45,577 bases of DNA, from assembly GCA_016294075.1 (NCBI GenBank), contig JAEDCQ010000014.1, forward strand, positions 1 to 45,577, read 5' to 3'. The notes under the pieces were generated by a model. It made no database searches, was not told the DNA's origin, and saw only the letters and a program-made list of their open reading frames with translations. Position numbers and translations under genes: made by a program. Below, piece by piece: positions 15,952 through 24,590 of this stretch (position 1 is the stretch's first letter; the number at the start of each line of letters is the position of its first letter). Source of the stretch: Lachnospiraceae bacterium. GTDB lineage: Bacteria; Bacillota; Clostridia; Lachnospirales; Lachnospiraceae.

Positions 15952-17061
15952 TTAAATTCTGCCCTTAATATGATACACAAACGCAAGGACTTCCGCTACT
16001 GCCTGATACAGTTCGGGCGGAATTTCCGCTCCGATATCCACATTGGCGTACAGCATTCGTGCAAGTGGCTTGTTTTCTACAATTTCAATGGAATGCTCCC
16101 TTGCCACTTCTTTAATCTTCTGTGCCAGATAATCTTCTCCTTTTGCGATTACAATCGGAGCAGGTGATACATCCGGATCGTATTTCACGGCAACCGCATA
16201 GTGCGTAGGGTTCGTAATTACGACATCCGCTTCAGGAAGCGCCTGCATCATACGACGCTGCGATGCTTCCCTCATTTTCTGCCTGATTTTACCTTTTATT
16301 TCAGGATTTCCTTCCTGATTCTTATACTCTTCCTTAACTTCCTGCTTTGTCATTTTCATATCTTTGTGGAATTTAAACTTCTGATATGCAAAGTCCGCCA
16401 TAGCAAGAATCATATATACCGCCGCAATCCGGATTCCGAGATTCACAACTGTATCACCGATTAATATGACTGCAGGCATTAATGCAAGGTCATACAACAA
16501 AAATAACTGTTCGGCTTTCCCTTTTAGAAAGGAATAGGAAACATAAAATATGATTAATATTTTAGCAATTGATTTCACTAATTCTATTAATGCATTTGCA
16601 GAAAAGATTTTCTTAAATCCGCTGACCGGATTTAATTTTGAAAATTTCGGTTGAAGCGGTTTTGCTGTCGGTTTCCATTTAACCTGCATATAATCACTGA
16701 CAAAAGCAACAACAAATCCGACAAGAAAAACCGGCAGGACGATTTGTATAATAAGCAGAACCGCATGGGAAAAGAAACGGCTCATAGTGGCTTCGGGTGC
16801 CGGACTTGCAATTAACTGCACAGCATCGGGAATTTGACCATATATATAATCAAACAACCCCAGAAAGCTCTTTCCCATATTGCCGACCCAGAGCTTCAAA
16901 ACAAGAAACAGCGCCATAATTCCCAGTCCGTTCGCTATTTCTCTGGATTTTGCAACCTGACCTTCCTTTCTTGCATCCTCCAGCTTTTTCGCAGTCGGCT
17001 CCTCTGTCTTTTCGCCCCCCTGTCCGTCATCGGCAAAAAATTGAAGATTCAGAGGAAGAAT
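15952..17061 (-). CDS. flhB: Flagellar export switch protein FlhB, probable non-AUG start
   Basis: FlhB controls the switch from rod/hook to filament export. The protein shows the N-terminal LPLNLQFF then EKTEEPTAKKLEDARKEGQV, four membrane helices, and the autocleavage site N284-P285-T286-H287 (VITNPTHYAVAVKYD). No ATG or GTG exists near the true N-terminus. The frame stays open 74 more codons upstream, but only through fliR in another frame. The best start is ATT at 17061, overlapping the fliR stop as TAATT, with GGAAAG 9 bases upstream, giving 369 residues, normal for FlhB. A CTG three codons later, the upstream ATG at 17163, or a frameshift fusion with FliR are alternatives. Confidence 0.93.
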   Translation of the reverse strand: MLPLNLQFFADDGQGGEKTEEPTAKKLEDARKEGQVAKSREIANGLGIMALFLVLKLWVGNMGKSFLGLFDYIYGQIPDAVQLIASPAPEATMSRFFSHAVLLIIQIVLPVFLVGFVVAFVSDYMQVKWKPTAKPLQPKFSKLNPVSGFKKIFSANALIELVKSIAKILIIFYVSYSFLKGKAEQLFLLYDLALMPAVILIGDTVVNLGIRIAAVYMILAMADFAYQKFKFHKDMKMTKQEVKEEYKNQEGNPEIKGKIRQKMREASQRRMMQALPEADVVITNPTHYAVAVKYDPDVSPAPIVIAKGEDYLAQKIKEVAREHSIEIVENKPLARMLYANVDIGAEIPPELYQAVAEVLAFVYHIKGRI

Positions 17062-17843
17062 TACATCATGCTTTCCACAAAGAGAACCATCATCCGCTTT
17101 ATCTCCGTATATATCGAATCGCCTATTTTGGGAATCATTCCTACCGTAAAAAATAATACACATAATCCCACCAATACCTTTAACTGTATACCAACGGCAA
17201 ACATATTCATCTGCGGTGATACCTTTGCCATAATACCGAGTACCGCATTTAAAAGAATCATAACCGCAAATACCGGTAAACATATCTGAAACCCTATGGA
17301 AATATAATCAGCCATAAAGGTAAGCATCGACGAAAGAAGCTTATCCGTATTTAATACAGCCCCGTTGACCGGAATCAATATGAAGGTTTCGGCCAGTGCC
17401 TGAATCAGATACCGATGCAGACCGGATACCAGCAGAATAAGTGTCACAACATACTGATAAAATACACCTGTCACACTGCTCATTTCCTTTGTCGTCGGGT
17501 CCATCAGATTCGCCATTGAAAGGCCCGTTTCCATATCGATAATCCTTCCGGCAAAGGCTACAATATTCGTGCATATTGATACGGAAAAACCAATTAAAAG
17601 TCCCGTCAGCGCTTCCTTTGCAACAATTACCGCATAACCAAATATCGTATTATAAAGCAATGCTTCATGGGGCTGTGTAACCGGATACAACAGAATCGAA
17701 ATAAAAAAGGACAATCCTATTTTGAGCTGATTCGGAACACCCTTCATTCCATAGACCGGTGCTAAAGAAATAAACATGGAAATCCTCACAAAAATCAGCA
17801 GAAAGTATTCTAAATCAGAAAATGAAAATGAAAAATTTATCAT
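17061..17843 (-). CDS. fliR: Flagellar export protein FliR
   Basis: A 260-residue integral membrane protein with about six hydrophobic helices and the family segment VRISMFISLAPVYGMKGVPN near the N-terminus. FliR assembles with FliP and FliQ into the FliP5Q4R1 helical channel of the export gate. Its stop codon TAA at 17063-17061 overlaps the apparent ATT start of flhB by one base. The close link of FliR and FlhB is of interest because natural FliR-FlhB fusions are known in some clostridia. It is preceded by fliQ with one base between them. Confidence 0.95.
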   Translation of the reverse strand: MINFSFSFSDLEYFLLIFVRISMFISLAPVYGMKGVPNQLKIGLSFFISILLYPVTQPHEALLYNTIFGYAVIVAKEALTGLLIGFSVSICTNIVAFAGRIIDMETGLSMANLMDPTTKEMSSVTGVFYQYVVTLILLVSGLHRYLIQALAETFILIPVNGAVLNTDKLLSSMLTFMADYISIGFQICLPVFAVMILLNAVLGIMAKVSPQMNMFAVGIQLKVLVGLCVLFFTVGMIPKIGDSIYTEIKRMMVLFVESMM

Positions 17844-17844
17844 A

Positions 17845-18114
17845 CTATCTTATATACACCGTAAAATCAGACCAAAGCCTTACCATAAACTCCACCATTG
17901 TATTCATCATCCAATGTCCGAAAATAAGAAGCGCCACAAAAATTGCAAGTATCTTTGGTACAAATGTAAGTGTCTGCTCCTGAATAGAAGTAACGGTCTG
18001 AAAAATACTGACAATCAGACCGACAATTAAGGAGACCAAAAGCACGGGGGCAGCCGTAATGCATATCGTATACAATGCTTCTCTGCTAATCATTACAATA
18101 TCATCAATTGTCAC
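17845..18114 (-). CDS. fliQ: Flagellar export protein FliQ
   Basis: An 89-residue protein with two membrane helices (LYTICITAAPVLLVSLIVGL and ILAIFVALLIFGHWMMNTMV) around the conserved loop SIFQTVTSIQEQTLTFVPKI. The length and pattern are those of FliQ, which packs with FliP and FliR in the export channel. It lies in the standard fliO-fliP-fliQ-fliR-flhB order. Confidence 0.96.
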   Translation of the reverse strand: MTIDDIVMISREALYTICITAAPVLLVSLIVGLIVSIFQTVTSIQEQTLTFVPKILAIFVALLIFGHWMMNTMVEFMVRLWSDFTVYIR

Positions 18115-18132
18115 AGCTTCATCTCCTTATTC

Positions 18133-19017
18133 TTAATAAAAGGTCCGGACCAAATTACCGATAATTAGATTCCATCCGTCCGCAAGAACAAACAATAGTA
18201 TTTTGAACGGCATGGATATTGTCGTTGGCGGCAGCATCATCATACCCATACTCATAAGTGCGGATGCTACAACCATATCAATTACAATAAAAGGAATATA
18301 TATCAGAAATCCGATGATAAATGCAGTACGCAGCTCACTTACAATAAAACTGGGAATCAATACGGCATTCGGAATATCATCAATATTTCCCGTCCATTCC
18401 GTACCGGATATATCCATAAACATCTCAACATCCTTTGTCTGCGTCTGTTTATACATAAATGTACGGAGTGGAGCCATGGCTTTTTCCAAAGCCTCTTCCT
18501 GCGTGATTTCTCCGGCATCAAAGGGCTGTATTGCCTCTGTCCTTATTTCCGTAATAACAGGATTCATAATAAAAAAAGTTAAAAACAACGCCAGTCCGAT
18601 AATTACCTGATTCGGAGGTGCTGACGTAGTATTCAAGGCATTTCTTGTAAAATGAAGCACAATAATAATACGGGTAAACGAGGTCAGCAGAATAATCAGA
18701 ATCGGGGCAATTGCAATCAGCGTCAATGTAATCAAAATACGCAGATTGGCATTCAGTTCACCATTTCCGTCGTTATATGTTACCGTCAAATTATTGGCAA
18801 TATTCAATTCCTTTAAATCATCCGGAGTCTCACTTGCTCCCGGCTCATTAATATTCGTCCGTTCCTGTTCCGTTCCCGTCAGATGACGTTCACCGGAACC
18901 GATTGTACCGGTCGCATGTGCCGGCATTTTAATACATATACACAATATGCCCACTATTATCAGCAGGCACAGTGTACGCATATATTTATTGAAAAATGGT
19001 ATACTCAGTTTTCTCAT
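18133..19017 (-). CDS. fliP: Flagellar export protein FliP
   Basis: A 294-residue FliP. It has a cleavable signal peptide ending around MPAHATG (residues about 31-37), an unusual feature that FliP proteins keep. Membrane helices then carry the conserved ILLTSFTRIIIVLHFTRNAL and PPNQVIIGLALFLTFFIMNP segments and MMMLPPTTISMPFKILLFVL near the C-terminus. Five copies form most of the export channel. It overlaps fliO by 4 bases. Confidence 0.97.
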   Translation of the reverse strand: MRKLSIPFFNKYMRTLCLLIIVGILCICIKMPAHATGTIGSGERHLTGTEQERTNINEPGASETPDDLKELNIANNLTVTYNDGNGELNANLRILITLTLIAIAPILIILLTSFTRIIIVLHFTRNALNTTSAPPNQVIIGLALFLTFFIMNPVITEIRTEAIQPFDAGEITQEEALEKAMAPLRTFMYKQTQTKDVEMFMDISGTEWTGNIDDIPNAVLIPSFIVSELRTAFIIGFLIYIPFIVIDMVVASALMSMGMMMLPPTTISMPFKILLFVLADGWNLIIGNLVRTFY

Positions 19018-19409
19018 AAAATGTTTTTCTCTTCATCCGTCTTTTCTTCTTTAACATTCTGGTTTTTCATTTTATCCAGAATTTCCCTGAAAGAAAGACT
19101 TCTTTCCTCATTTCCCGTATCAAGACATAAACTGCCGGCAGACAGTTCTGTCAGCATAGTGACAGTATCCTTACATACTGCAATAACCAGATATTTATCT
19201 CCGGCTCTCACTATCTGAAGATATTTGGAGTTGGAAATCCGCAAGGTTTCCAATACCGTCATATTTTTTCCTGTCATCTGTATCTTCTGTATACCGGATA
19301 TCCATTTGGTAACAGCATATGTAACAATCAGAACAAACAGGAAAATAAACAATACGGTTATAAATTGGACAAACGAATCCAAAGGTCCGGATGCTGTCAA
19401 TACCATCAT
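19014..19409 (-). CDS. fliO: Flagellar biosynthetic protein FliO/FliZ
   Basis: A 131-residue protein with one membrane helix (about residues 15-36: QFITVLFIFLFVLIVTYAVT). A FliO-type cytoplasmic beta domain follows (MTVLETLRISNSKYLQIVRA, KYLVIAVCKDTVTMLTEL). FliO helps FliP ring assembly. In B. subtilis the equivalent gene is called fliZ. Assignment rests on this fold pattern and on its position between cheY and fliP with 4-base overlaps on both sides. Sequence conservation in this family is weak. Confidence 0.88.
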   Translation of the reverse strand: MMVLTASGPLDSFVQFITVLFIFLFVLIVTYAVTKWISGIQKIQMTGKNMTVLETLRISNSKYLQIVRAGDKYLVIAVCKDTVTMLTELSAGSLCLDTGNEERSLSFREILDKMKNQNVKEEKTDEEKNIL

Positions 19410-19768
19410 CCTAAAACCTTCTTAACCGCTTCCAGAACACGGTCTGCCTGGAAGGGCTTTACAATAAAGTCCTTTGCACCTGCTGTAATAGATTCGATAA
19501 CCATTGCCTGCTGTCCCATAGCGGAACACATGATAACGGTTGCACCCGCATCAGATGCTTTAATTGCTTTTAATGCAGCAATTCCGTCCATTTCCGGCAT
19601 CGTAATATCCATTAAAACCAAATCCGGTTTTAATTCATTGTATTTTTCCACACCTTTTGCGCCGTTCTCGGCTTCACCGACTACATTGTAGCCATTCTTT
19701 GTAAGAATGTCCTTAATCATCATTCTCATAAATGCTGCATCATCACAAATTAAAATATTTTTCGCCAT
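19406..19768 (-). CDS. cheY: Chemotaxis response regulator CheY
   Basis: A 120-residue receiver with D9-D10, phospho-acceptor D54 (LVLMDITMPEMDG), the conserved hydroxyl residue in VIMCSAMGQ and Lys in FIVKPFQ. CheY-P binds FliM/FliY to change rotation. The ATG at 19768 (MAKNILICDDAAF) has GGGAG 9 bases before it; an earlier in-frame codon at 19789 lies inside the end of fliY and lacks a site. Its place between fliY and fliO is exactly that of cheY in B. subtilis, so this is the main motor-acting CheY, unlike the copy at 1349. Confidence 0.95.
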   Translation of the reverse strand: MAKNILICDDAAFMRMMIKDILTKNGYNVVGEAENGAKGVEKYNELKPDLVLMDITMPEMDGIAALKAIKASDAGATVIMCSAMGQQAMVIESITAGAKDFIVKPFQADRVLEAVKKVLG

Positions 19769-19788
19769 TCTTTTACACTCCCAACTCA

Positions 19789-21123
19789 TTATTTTATAAT
19801 TTCTGTAACACGTATACCAAAGCTTTCTTCAATTACTACTACTTCACCCTTGGCAACAAATTTTCCGTTGACAAGAACATCTATCGGCTCACCGGCGATT
19901 TTATCCAATTCGATAATCGTACCCGGTGTAAAATCAAGAATTTCGGAAATAGACTTGGTCGTTCTGCCGAGTTCCACCGTAACCTCCAAAGGAACATCCA
20001 TAATAAGACTGATATTCTCATTACTTGGTGCCGTTCCAACATTAGCATTAAAGGATTCAAACTGTGCAGGCTGATAACTGACGCCCCCTGCCATGGAATT
20101 CATCCCCTGCATGTTCATATTCGGCATCGGCATTCCCATGTTCATGCCCTGCATCGGCATTCCCATATTCATGCCCTGCATCGGCGTTCCCATGTTCGGC
20201 ATCGGCATTCCCATGTTCATACCCTGCATATTCATATCCTGCATCGGCATTCCCATATTTGGCATCATTCCCATACCTGACATTGTATTGTCCGGTGCGG
20301 ACTGCATAGGTTGCTGTGGCGCCTCTACCTTTGGGGGAACATAAGCGGAGACATCCGGGGTTTCGGGTTCATTGTCTGAATCATAATCCCCTAAAAACGT
20401 CTTTACAATTTCCTTTGCAAAATCAATCGGATATAACTGTAAAATCGTACTATCTACCAAATCCCCGATTTTCATCTGAAAGCTTATTTTTACAAAAATC
20501 CCTTTCAGAAAATCTGCCATGCCTTCGTTTGAAATTGCCTGTTCCATATTCATAAGGCGGGCATTCGGCGGGCTGATATCTATCGTCTTATTTAACATCT
20601 GGGATAGAGATGTTGCAGAAGAACCCATCATCTGATTCATTGCTTCGGAAATGGCACTTAAATGCAAATCTCCCAATTCTCCATCTGTATTTGTTCCGTC
20701 ACCGCCCATCATAAGGTCTGTAATAACCTTTACATCATGCTCCTTCAAAATCAGGATATTATTACCATCCAGACCTGCTGTATAATTAATCTGAATAAAT
20801 ACACACGGACGACTATTATCCTCTACGAGGTCTTCCCATGTGACTATTGACACAACAGGAGTCGTAATATCTACCTTATTATTTACAAGAGAATATAAAG
20901 TGGTAGCAGAAGTGCCCATGCTGATATTGGCAACTTCACCAATCGCATCTTTTTCCACATCCGTTAATGTAACATCGCCTGTTACAATTCCCGCATGAAC
21001 CATCTCTTCCGCAGGAGCCTCTTCTACGACAGGGGCTTCGACCGGTTCCGGGATTGGTGTTTCTCCGGATGCCATTCCGTTTAACAAGGCATTTATCTCA
21101 TCCTGAGATAAAATTCCATCCAT
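19789..21123 (-). CDS. fliY: Flagellar switch protein and CheY-P phosphatase FliY, with Met-rich repeat linker
   Basis: A 444-residue FliY. The N-terminal LSQDEINALLNGM peptide matches the CheY-P-binding motif of FliM. The central CheC-like domain keeps two phosphatase motifs, E63-x2-N66 (GEVANISMG) and E160-x2-N163 (SEAMNQMMG). The C-terminal SpoA/FliN domain from about residue 368 (MDVPLEVTVELGRTTKSISE) builds the C-ring. Between them (about residues 275-345) is a repeat-rich linker of Met, Pro, Asn, Gly and Gln, with units such as MPMQGMNMGM; 28 methionines can be counted in some 75 residues. That linker is unusual. The gene sits between fliM and cheY as in B. subtilis. Confidence 0.95.
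   Translation of the reverse strand: MDGILSQDEINALLNGMASGETPIPEPVEAPVVEEAPAEEMVHAGIVTGDVTLTDVEKDAIGEVANISMGTSATTLYSLVNNKVDITTPVVSIVTWEDLVEDNSRPCVFIQINYTAGLDGNNILILKEHDVKVITDLMMGGDGTNTDGELGDLHLSAISEAMNQMMGSSATSLSQMLNKTIDISPPNARLMNMEQAISNEGMADFLKGIFVKISFQMKIGDLVDSTILQLYPIDFAKEIVKTFLGDYDSDNEPETPDVSAYVPPKVEAPQQPMQSAPDNTMSGMGMMPNMGMPMQDMNMQGMNMGMPMPNMGTPMQGMNMGMPMQGMNMGMPMPNMNMQGMNSMAGGVSYQPAQFESFNANVGTAPSNENISLIMDVPLEVTVELGRTTKSISEILDFTPGTIIELDKIAGEPIDVLVNGKFVAKGEVVVIEESFGIRVTEIIK
20090..20300 (-). repeat. In-frame tandem repeat coding the FliY Met-rich linker
   Basis: The DNA here is a patchwork of short near-identical units. On the plus strand it reads as recurring blocks such as CATGCCCTGCATCGGCAT and CCCATGTTCATGCCCTGCAT. 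It encodes MPMQGMNMGM-type peptides in FliY. Such arrays can change length by slippage without breaking the frame if units are multiples of three. Confidence 0.85.
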
Positions 21124-21124
21124 G

Positions 21125-22105
21125 CTACTCCTCCTCTCTTATGACATTTGTAACCCTGACAGCATATTTATCACCGCTCTTACCGGGCATTGCCATAAAT
21201 TTTTTTATATTTCCAACATAGACTGCCATCTCCGCATCAGTGGCAGTGTTCAGTCTAATGATATCTCCACATTGAAGATTTACAAAATCGTCTACCGTAA
21301 TTGAACTCTTTCCAAGTACAGCCTTCACCGGAACATCTGCTCTTCGCAGCATGCTCTCCACATACTGGGAATAATCCTCTTCGGAAGCAGACTGCATTGT
21401 TGAATACCAGAATTTCGTATTCAGCTTATCCATGACATCTTCCAGCGTAAAAAACGGAAGACATATATTCATAAACCCTTCCACATCACCAATCTTCACG
21501 GTCAAAGTAACGATAGCAACCATATCATTCGGGGCAATAATCTGTGCGAACTGCGGATTTGTTTCAATCCGTTCCAGAAACGGGTCAACATCCACTACGT
21601 TACGCCACGGCTCCTTCATGAGCTGCATACACATAACCAGAATTTTATCTAAAATTGTAAGCTCAATTTCAGAAAAATCCCTTGTCTTGTCAATGGAAGC
21701 GCCCTGACCGCCAAGCATTCTGTCTATCATGGCAAATCCCAGATTCGGTGCCAATTCAATAATGATAGAACCCGGAAGCGGTGCGAAATTCACAATTCCC
21801 AATATCGCAGGATTGGAAAGTGCGTTGGAAAACTCCGAGAAAACTACTGTTTCAGAGCTTGCTACCGATATCTGTACATTTTTTCTTAAATACAACGGCA
21901 GATTTGTGGATAAAAGTCTGCCATAATGTTCATAAATAATCTCCAAAGTTCTTAAATGTTCTTTGGAAAACTTTGCAGGACGCGCAAAATCATAATTGCG
22001 AACCTGCCTTTCGTCTTTTTTCTGTATTTCATCCGCATCCAGCTCACCCGTGCTGAGTGCGTTAAGCAGACTGTCTATCTCACTTTGAGATAATACCTCT
22101 CCCAA
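21125..22105 (-). CDS. fliM: Flagellar motor switch protein FliM
   Basis: A 326-residue FliM. The N-terminal LSQSEIDSLLNAL (residues 5-17) is the CheY-P docking motif. The middle domain has the GGxG-type loop (MLGGQGASIDKTRDFSEIE), and the C-terminal SpoA domain (VPVKAVLGKSSITVDDFVNL) contacts FliY/FliN. FliM is the C-ring protein through which CheY-P changes rotation. The start is TTG at 22105, supported by a strong GGAGGTGAG site 5 bases upstream; no ATG fits. It precedes fliY with one base between. Confidence 0.96.
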   Translation of the reverse strand: MGEVLSQSEIDSLLNALSTGELDADEIQKKDERQVRNYDFARPAKFSKEHLRTLEIIYEHYGRLLSTNLPLYLRKNVQISVASSETVVFSEFSNALSNPAILGIVNFAPLPGSIIIELAPNLGFAMIDRMLGGQGASIDKTRDFSEIELTILDKILVMCMQLMKEPWRNVVDVDPFLERIETNPQFAQIIAPNDMVAIVTLTVKIGDVEGFMNICLPFFTLEDVMDKLNTKFWYSTMQSASEEDYSQYVESMLRRADVPVKAVLGKSSITVDDFVNLQCGDIIRLNTATDAEMAVYVGNIKKFMAMPGKSGDKYAVRVTNVIREEE

Positions 22106-22141
22106 GCAGGCTCACCTCCCGTCATACTTGTTTCCGGAATA

Positions 22142-22660
22142 TTACTGGAAGAAAATCTCCCTGAAAACAACATTATATATAAATTCCGAACCATACAAAT
22201 TCTGGATTCGTTTTAAGATATTTTTACGCATGGCATCCGTATCTGCTTTCGCTTCTTCAATCGTATACCCACTGACTACACTTACGATTTCACCTTTTAT
22301 CAGGTCTTCCTTTTCAGAAACGGTTGCGCCGTAATCTTTATACCCGTCTGCTTTGGTATTCATCGAAAGTGAAACGGACAATTGACAGAAATGATCTTTT
22401 CCGTCAGCCCCGGTCGCAAGAGGAATTGTCATCTCCTCTGCCAACTTATATACTGCAATATTTTCCATCGGAACACTTTCTGCTTCAGCCGCCATTTCAG
22501 TATCCTCACCAAGTTCTAAGGAAAGTGCCATTGAGATACCATCAATCAAAGCTGATGTTTTCTTCATTGTTCCGGTCACTGAAAAAAGCATTACCGATGT
22601 TAAGATAACATTCACTACTAAAAGTGCCAGTATAATAATAGATACCAGATTTTTCTTCAT
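22142..22660 (-). CDS. fliL: Flagellar basal body-associated protein FliL
   Basis: A 172-residue single-pass protein. The N-terminal helix (SIIILALLVVNVILTSVMLF) is followed by a periplasmic-side domain with the FliL pattern: DHFCQLSVSLSMNTK in the middle and the C-terminal IKGEIVSVVSGYTIEEAK then LKRIQNLYGSEFIYNVVFRE. FliL surrounds the stator and supports torque under load. It lies directly between motB and fliM, consistent with stator association. Confidence 0.93.
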   Translation of the reverse strand: MKKNLVSIIILALLVVNVILTSVMLFSVTGTMKKTSALIDGISMALSLELGEDTEMAAEAESVPMENIAVYKLAEEMTIPLATGADGKDHFCQLSVSLSMNTKADGYKDYGATVSEKEDLIKGEIVSVVSGYTIEEAKADTDAMRKNILKRIQNLYGSEFIYNVVFREIFFQ

Positions 22661-22704
22661 GTTATCACTCCTGTACTGTCTTATTAATCTTACTTTGCTG
22701 TCTT

Positions 22705-23520
22705 CTATTCTCCACTAAGAGTATTGTAAATTTTAATTTCAATACGACGGTTCTTTGCCCGCCCTTCCGGTGTTGAATTGTCTGCTACCGGAATGTATTC
22801 TCCTCTTCCGGAATGCTTTAACATAGCCGGGTCAAGGGTGGTATTCTCCACCAGATAATTAAACATTGCCAAAGCTCGATAGCTGCTTAACACATCATTG
22901 CTTTCAAACCTTGCGTTATGTATGGGTACATTATCGGTATGGCCTTCTATCTCTATTGTGCTTTGTGCATAACGCTCCAAAATCACTGCAACCTTACTGA
23001 TAATCGGCAATGCATCTTCTCTCAGCTCTGCTTTTCCCGAATCGAAAAGAATGGATCCCTTCAAAGTCAACTGTACATATTGTGAAGTGAAGGTAATATC
23101 AATATCCTTATCCAAAGATTTTTCCGTAACGGATTCCTGGACTTTTTCTGCTAATTCTTCTGACGCAGCGAGCTTTGCTTTTTCCATTTCCTGTGCAAGC
23201 TCATCCACTTCATCCAATTCATTTACCTTACTCTCAGACTCTGCTGTTTTTCCGGTACTGTTAATATATTGGTCCAATTCATTCAACTGGCTGACGCCGT
23301 TGCTTATCAGCACTCCGTCACCGATTGCCGATGCTCCCGCGGAAAAGATACTGAATGTATCCGAAAACGATGCCGCTATCATCTGAAATTTCTGAGCATC
23401 CACGGTTGACATGGAAAACAGTAAAACGAAAAAGCAAAGAAGCAGATTCATCAAATCACCAAAGGTAGTCTGCCAGGCAGGTGCTCCCGGCTTCGGCGTA
23501 TCCTCTTTGCGTTTAGCCAT
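22705..23520 (-). CDS. motB: Flagellar stator protein MotB
   Basis: A 271-residue MotB. A short basic N-terminus precedes one membrane helix holding the conserved ion-binding aspartate D22 (TTFGDLMNLLLCFFVLLFSM). The OmpA-like peptidoglycan-binding domain includes FDSGKAELREDALPIISKVA, IEIEGHTDNVPI and GRGEYIPVADNSTPEGRAKN. It anchors the stator to the wall. The ATG at 23520 has a near-perfect AGGGAGGTG site; a GTG three codons earlier overlaps that site. The start overlaps the motA stop by 8 bases. Whether the coupling ion is H+ or Na+ is not decided here. Confidence 0.95.
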   Translation of the reverse strand: MAKRKEDTPKPGAPAWQTTFGDLMNLLLCFFVLLFSMSTVDAQKFQMIAASFSDTFSIFSAGASAIGDGVLISNGVSQLNELDQYINSTGKTAESESKVNELDEVDELAQEMEKAKLAASEELAEKVQESVTEKSLDKDIDITFTSQYVQLTLKGSILFDSGKAELREDALPIISKVAVILERYAQSTIEIEGHTDNVPIHNARFESNDVLSSYRALAMFNYLVENTTLDPAMLKHSGRGEYIPVADNSTPEGRAKNRRIEIKIYNTLSGE

Positions 23521-24310
23521 CTGCTTCACCTCCCTCTTGCTCCATAGACGCCTTTTCGGCAGGAGTTAAGAAGGACTTCAGTTTTTCTTCTATTACACGA
23601 GGGTTCTCACCGGCCTGAATGGATAAGAGTCCTTCGATCATAATCTCTTTAACGGTCATTTCCTCTTCATTATTGGCTTTCAGCTTCCCTGCGGTCGGAA
23701 TACAAATCCAGTTAGCAAGCATGGAACCATATAATGTTGTAATAAGCGCAATCGCCATGGACGGACCGATTGAGGATGGGTCATCCATTTGTTGAAGCAT
23801 GTTAATAAGACCTACCAGAGTTCCAATCATACCCCAAGCAGGGCCCATGGCTCCAAGGTCTTCCCAAAAAGCAATTTTTTTGCGATGTCGGTTGTCTACA
23901 CTCGTAAGCTCCGTTTCCATAATGCCACGTACCAGCTCCGGATCCGTACCATCTACAATCAGAAGAACTCCTTTCTTAAGGAAAGGGTCATCCAATTCGG
24001 CAGATGCTTCTTCCAAAGAAAGAAGGCCTTCCTTACGGGCTACATTTGACAACTCAATAATCTTACGAATAACATCAGGTGTATTTACTTGTGGCACTTT
24101 AAAAATAAGAGATATGGATTTTAATCCCGCTATGTAATCACTCAATGAATGAGACATCAAGACACAACTGAAAGCACCACCGAAGGTAATCAGCGCTGAC
24201 TTAAAATCCAGGAAATCGATAATGGCAGGGATGCCCTTATCTCCTGTAACAATTGAGATGAAAACAAGCACAATACATAGGATTATTCCAACTAATGAAG
24301 CTATATCCAC
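23513..24310 (-). CDS. motA: Flagellar stator protein MotA
   Basis: A 265-residue MotA with four membrane helices, starting MDIASLVGIILCIVLVFISI. The large cytoplasmic loop carries charged residues that contact FliG. Typical segments are FGGAFSCVLMSHSL and the conserved EDLGAMGPAWGMIGTLVGLI followed by GPSMAIALITTLYGSMLANW. It forms the ion channel with MotB. The start is GTG at 24310, with AAGAAGG 9 bases upstream. In B. subtilis motAB is outside the fla/che operon, so this is a difference in layout. Confidence 0.96.
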   Translation of the reverse strand: MDIASLVGIILCIVLVFISIVTGDKGIPAIIDFLDFKSALITFGGAFSCVLMSHSLSDYIAGLKSISLIFKVPQVNTPDVIRKIIELSNVARKEGLLSLEEASAELDDPFLKKGVLLIVDGTDPELVRGIMETELTSVDNRHRKKIAFWEDLGAMGPAWGMIGTLVGLINMLQQMDDPSSIGPSMAIALITTLYGSMLANWICIPTAGKLKANNEEEMTVKEIMIEGLLSIQAGENPRVIEEKLKSFLTPAEKASMEQEGGEADG

Positions 24311-24345
24311 AATTGTACCTTCTTCCCCTTTTGCAACTTATCATA

Positions 24346-24534
24346 TTATTCTTTTGCAAAAAGTTCCTTTCTATACGATTTTACTAAATTATTCACTTCT
24401 TGTCTACTTTCTTTTACAATTATTTTTCTTCCTGTCGTAAAAGAAATTACGGTGTCGGGATTTGATTCAACCGTTTCTATCAGGTCAGGATTTATCAGTG
24501 TTTTTAAACCGTTTAATTTGGTAACTTCTATCAT
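24346..24534 (-). CDS. flbD: FlbD/SwrD family small flagellar protein
   Basis: A 62-residue FlbD-family protein. The pattern MIEVTKLNG then NPDLIETVESNPDTVISFTT and GRKIIVKES is diagnostic. The B. subtilis counterpart, SwrD (YlzI), raises the power of the flagellar motor and lies at the same place between flgE and fliL. Here it is followed immediately by motA and motB, which agrees with a stator-related job. The ATG has a GAGGTG site just upstream, after the hairpin that separates it from flgE. Confidence 0.93.
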   Translation of the reverse strand: MIEVTKLNGLKTLINPDLIETVESNPDTVISFTTGRKIIVKESRQEVNNLVKSYRKELFAKE

Positions 24535-24590
24535 ATGACACCTCTTTTTTCAATTGTACTGCAATGATAACTTCCTAATTCTGCCAATTG

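Noticed and set aside
17061..17283. A 74-codon N-terminal extension of FlhB inside fliR
   Set aside because: The added residues are Cys-, Gly- and Tyr-rich, unlike any FlhB, and lie over fliR coding sequence. The normal FlhB length is reached from 17061.
20090..20300. CRISPR-like array in fliY
   Set aside because: The repeats are short, without unique spacers, and translate in frame to a Met-rich linker.
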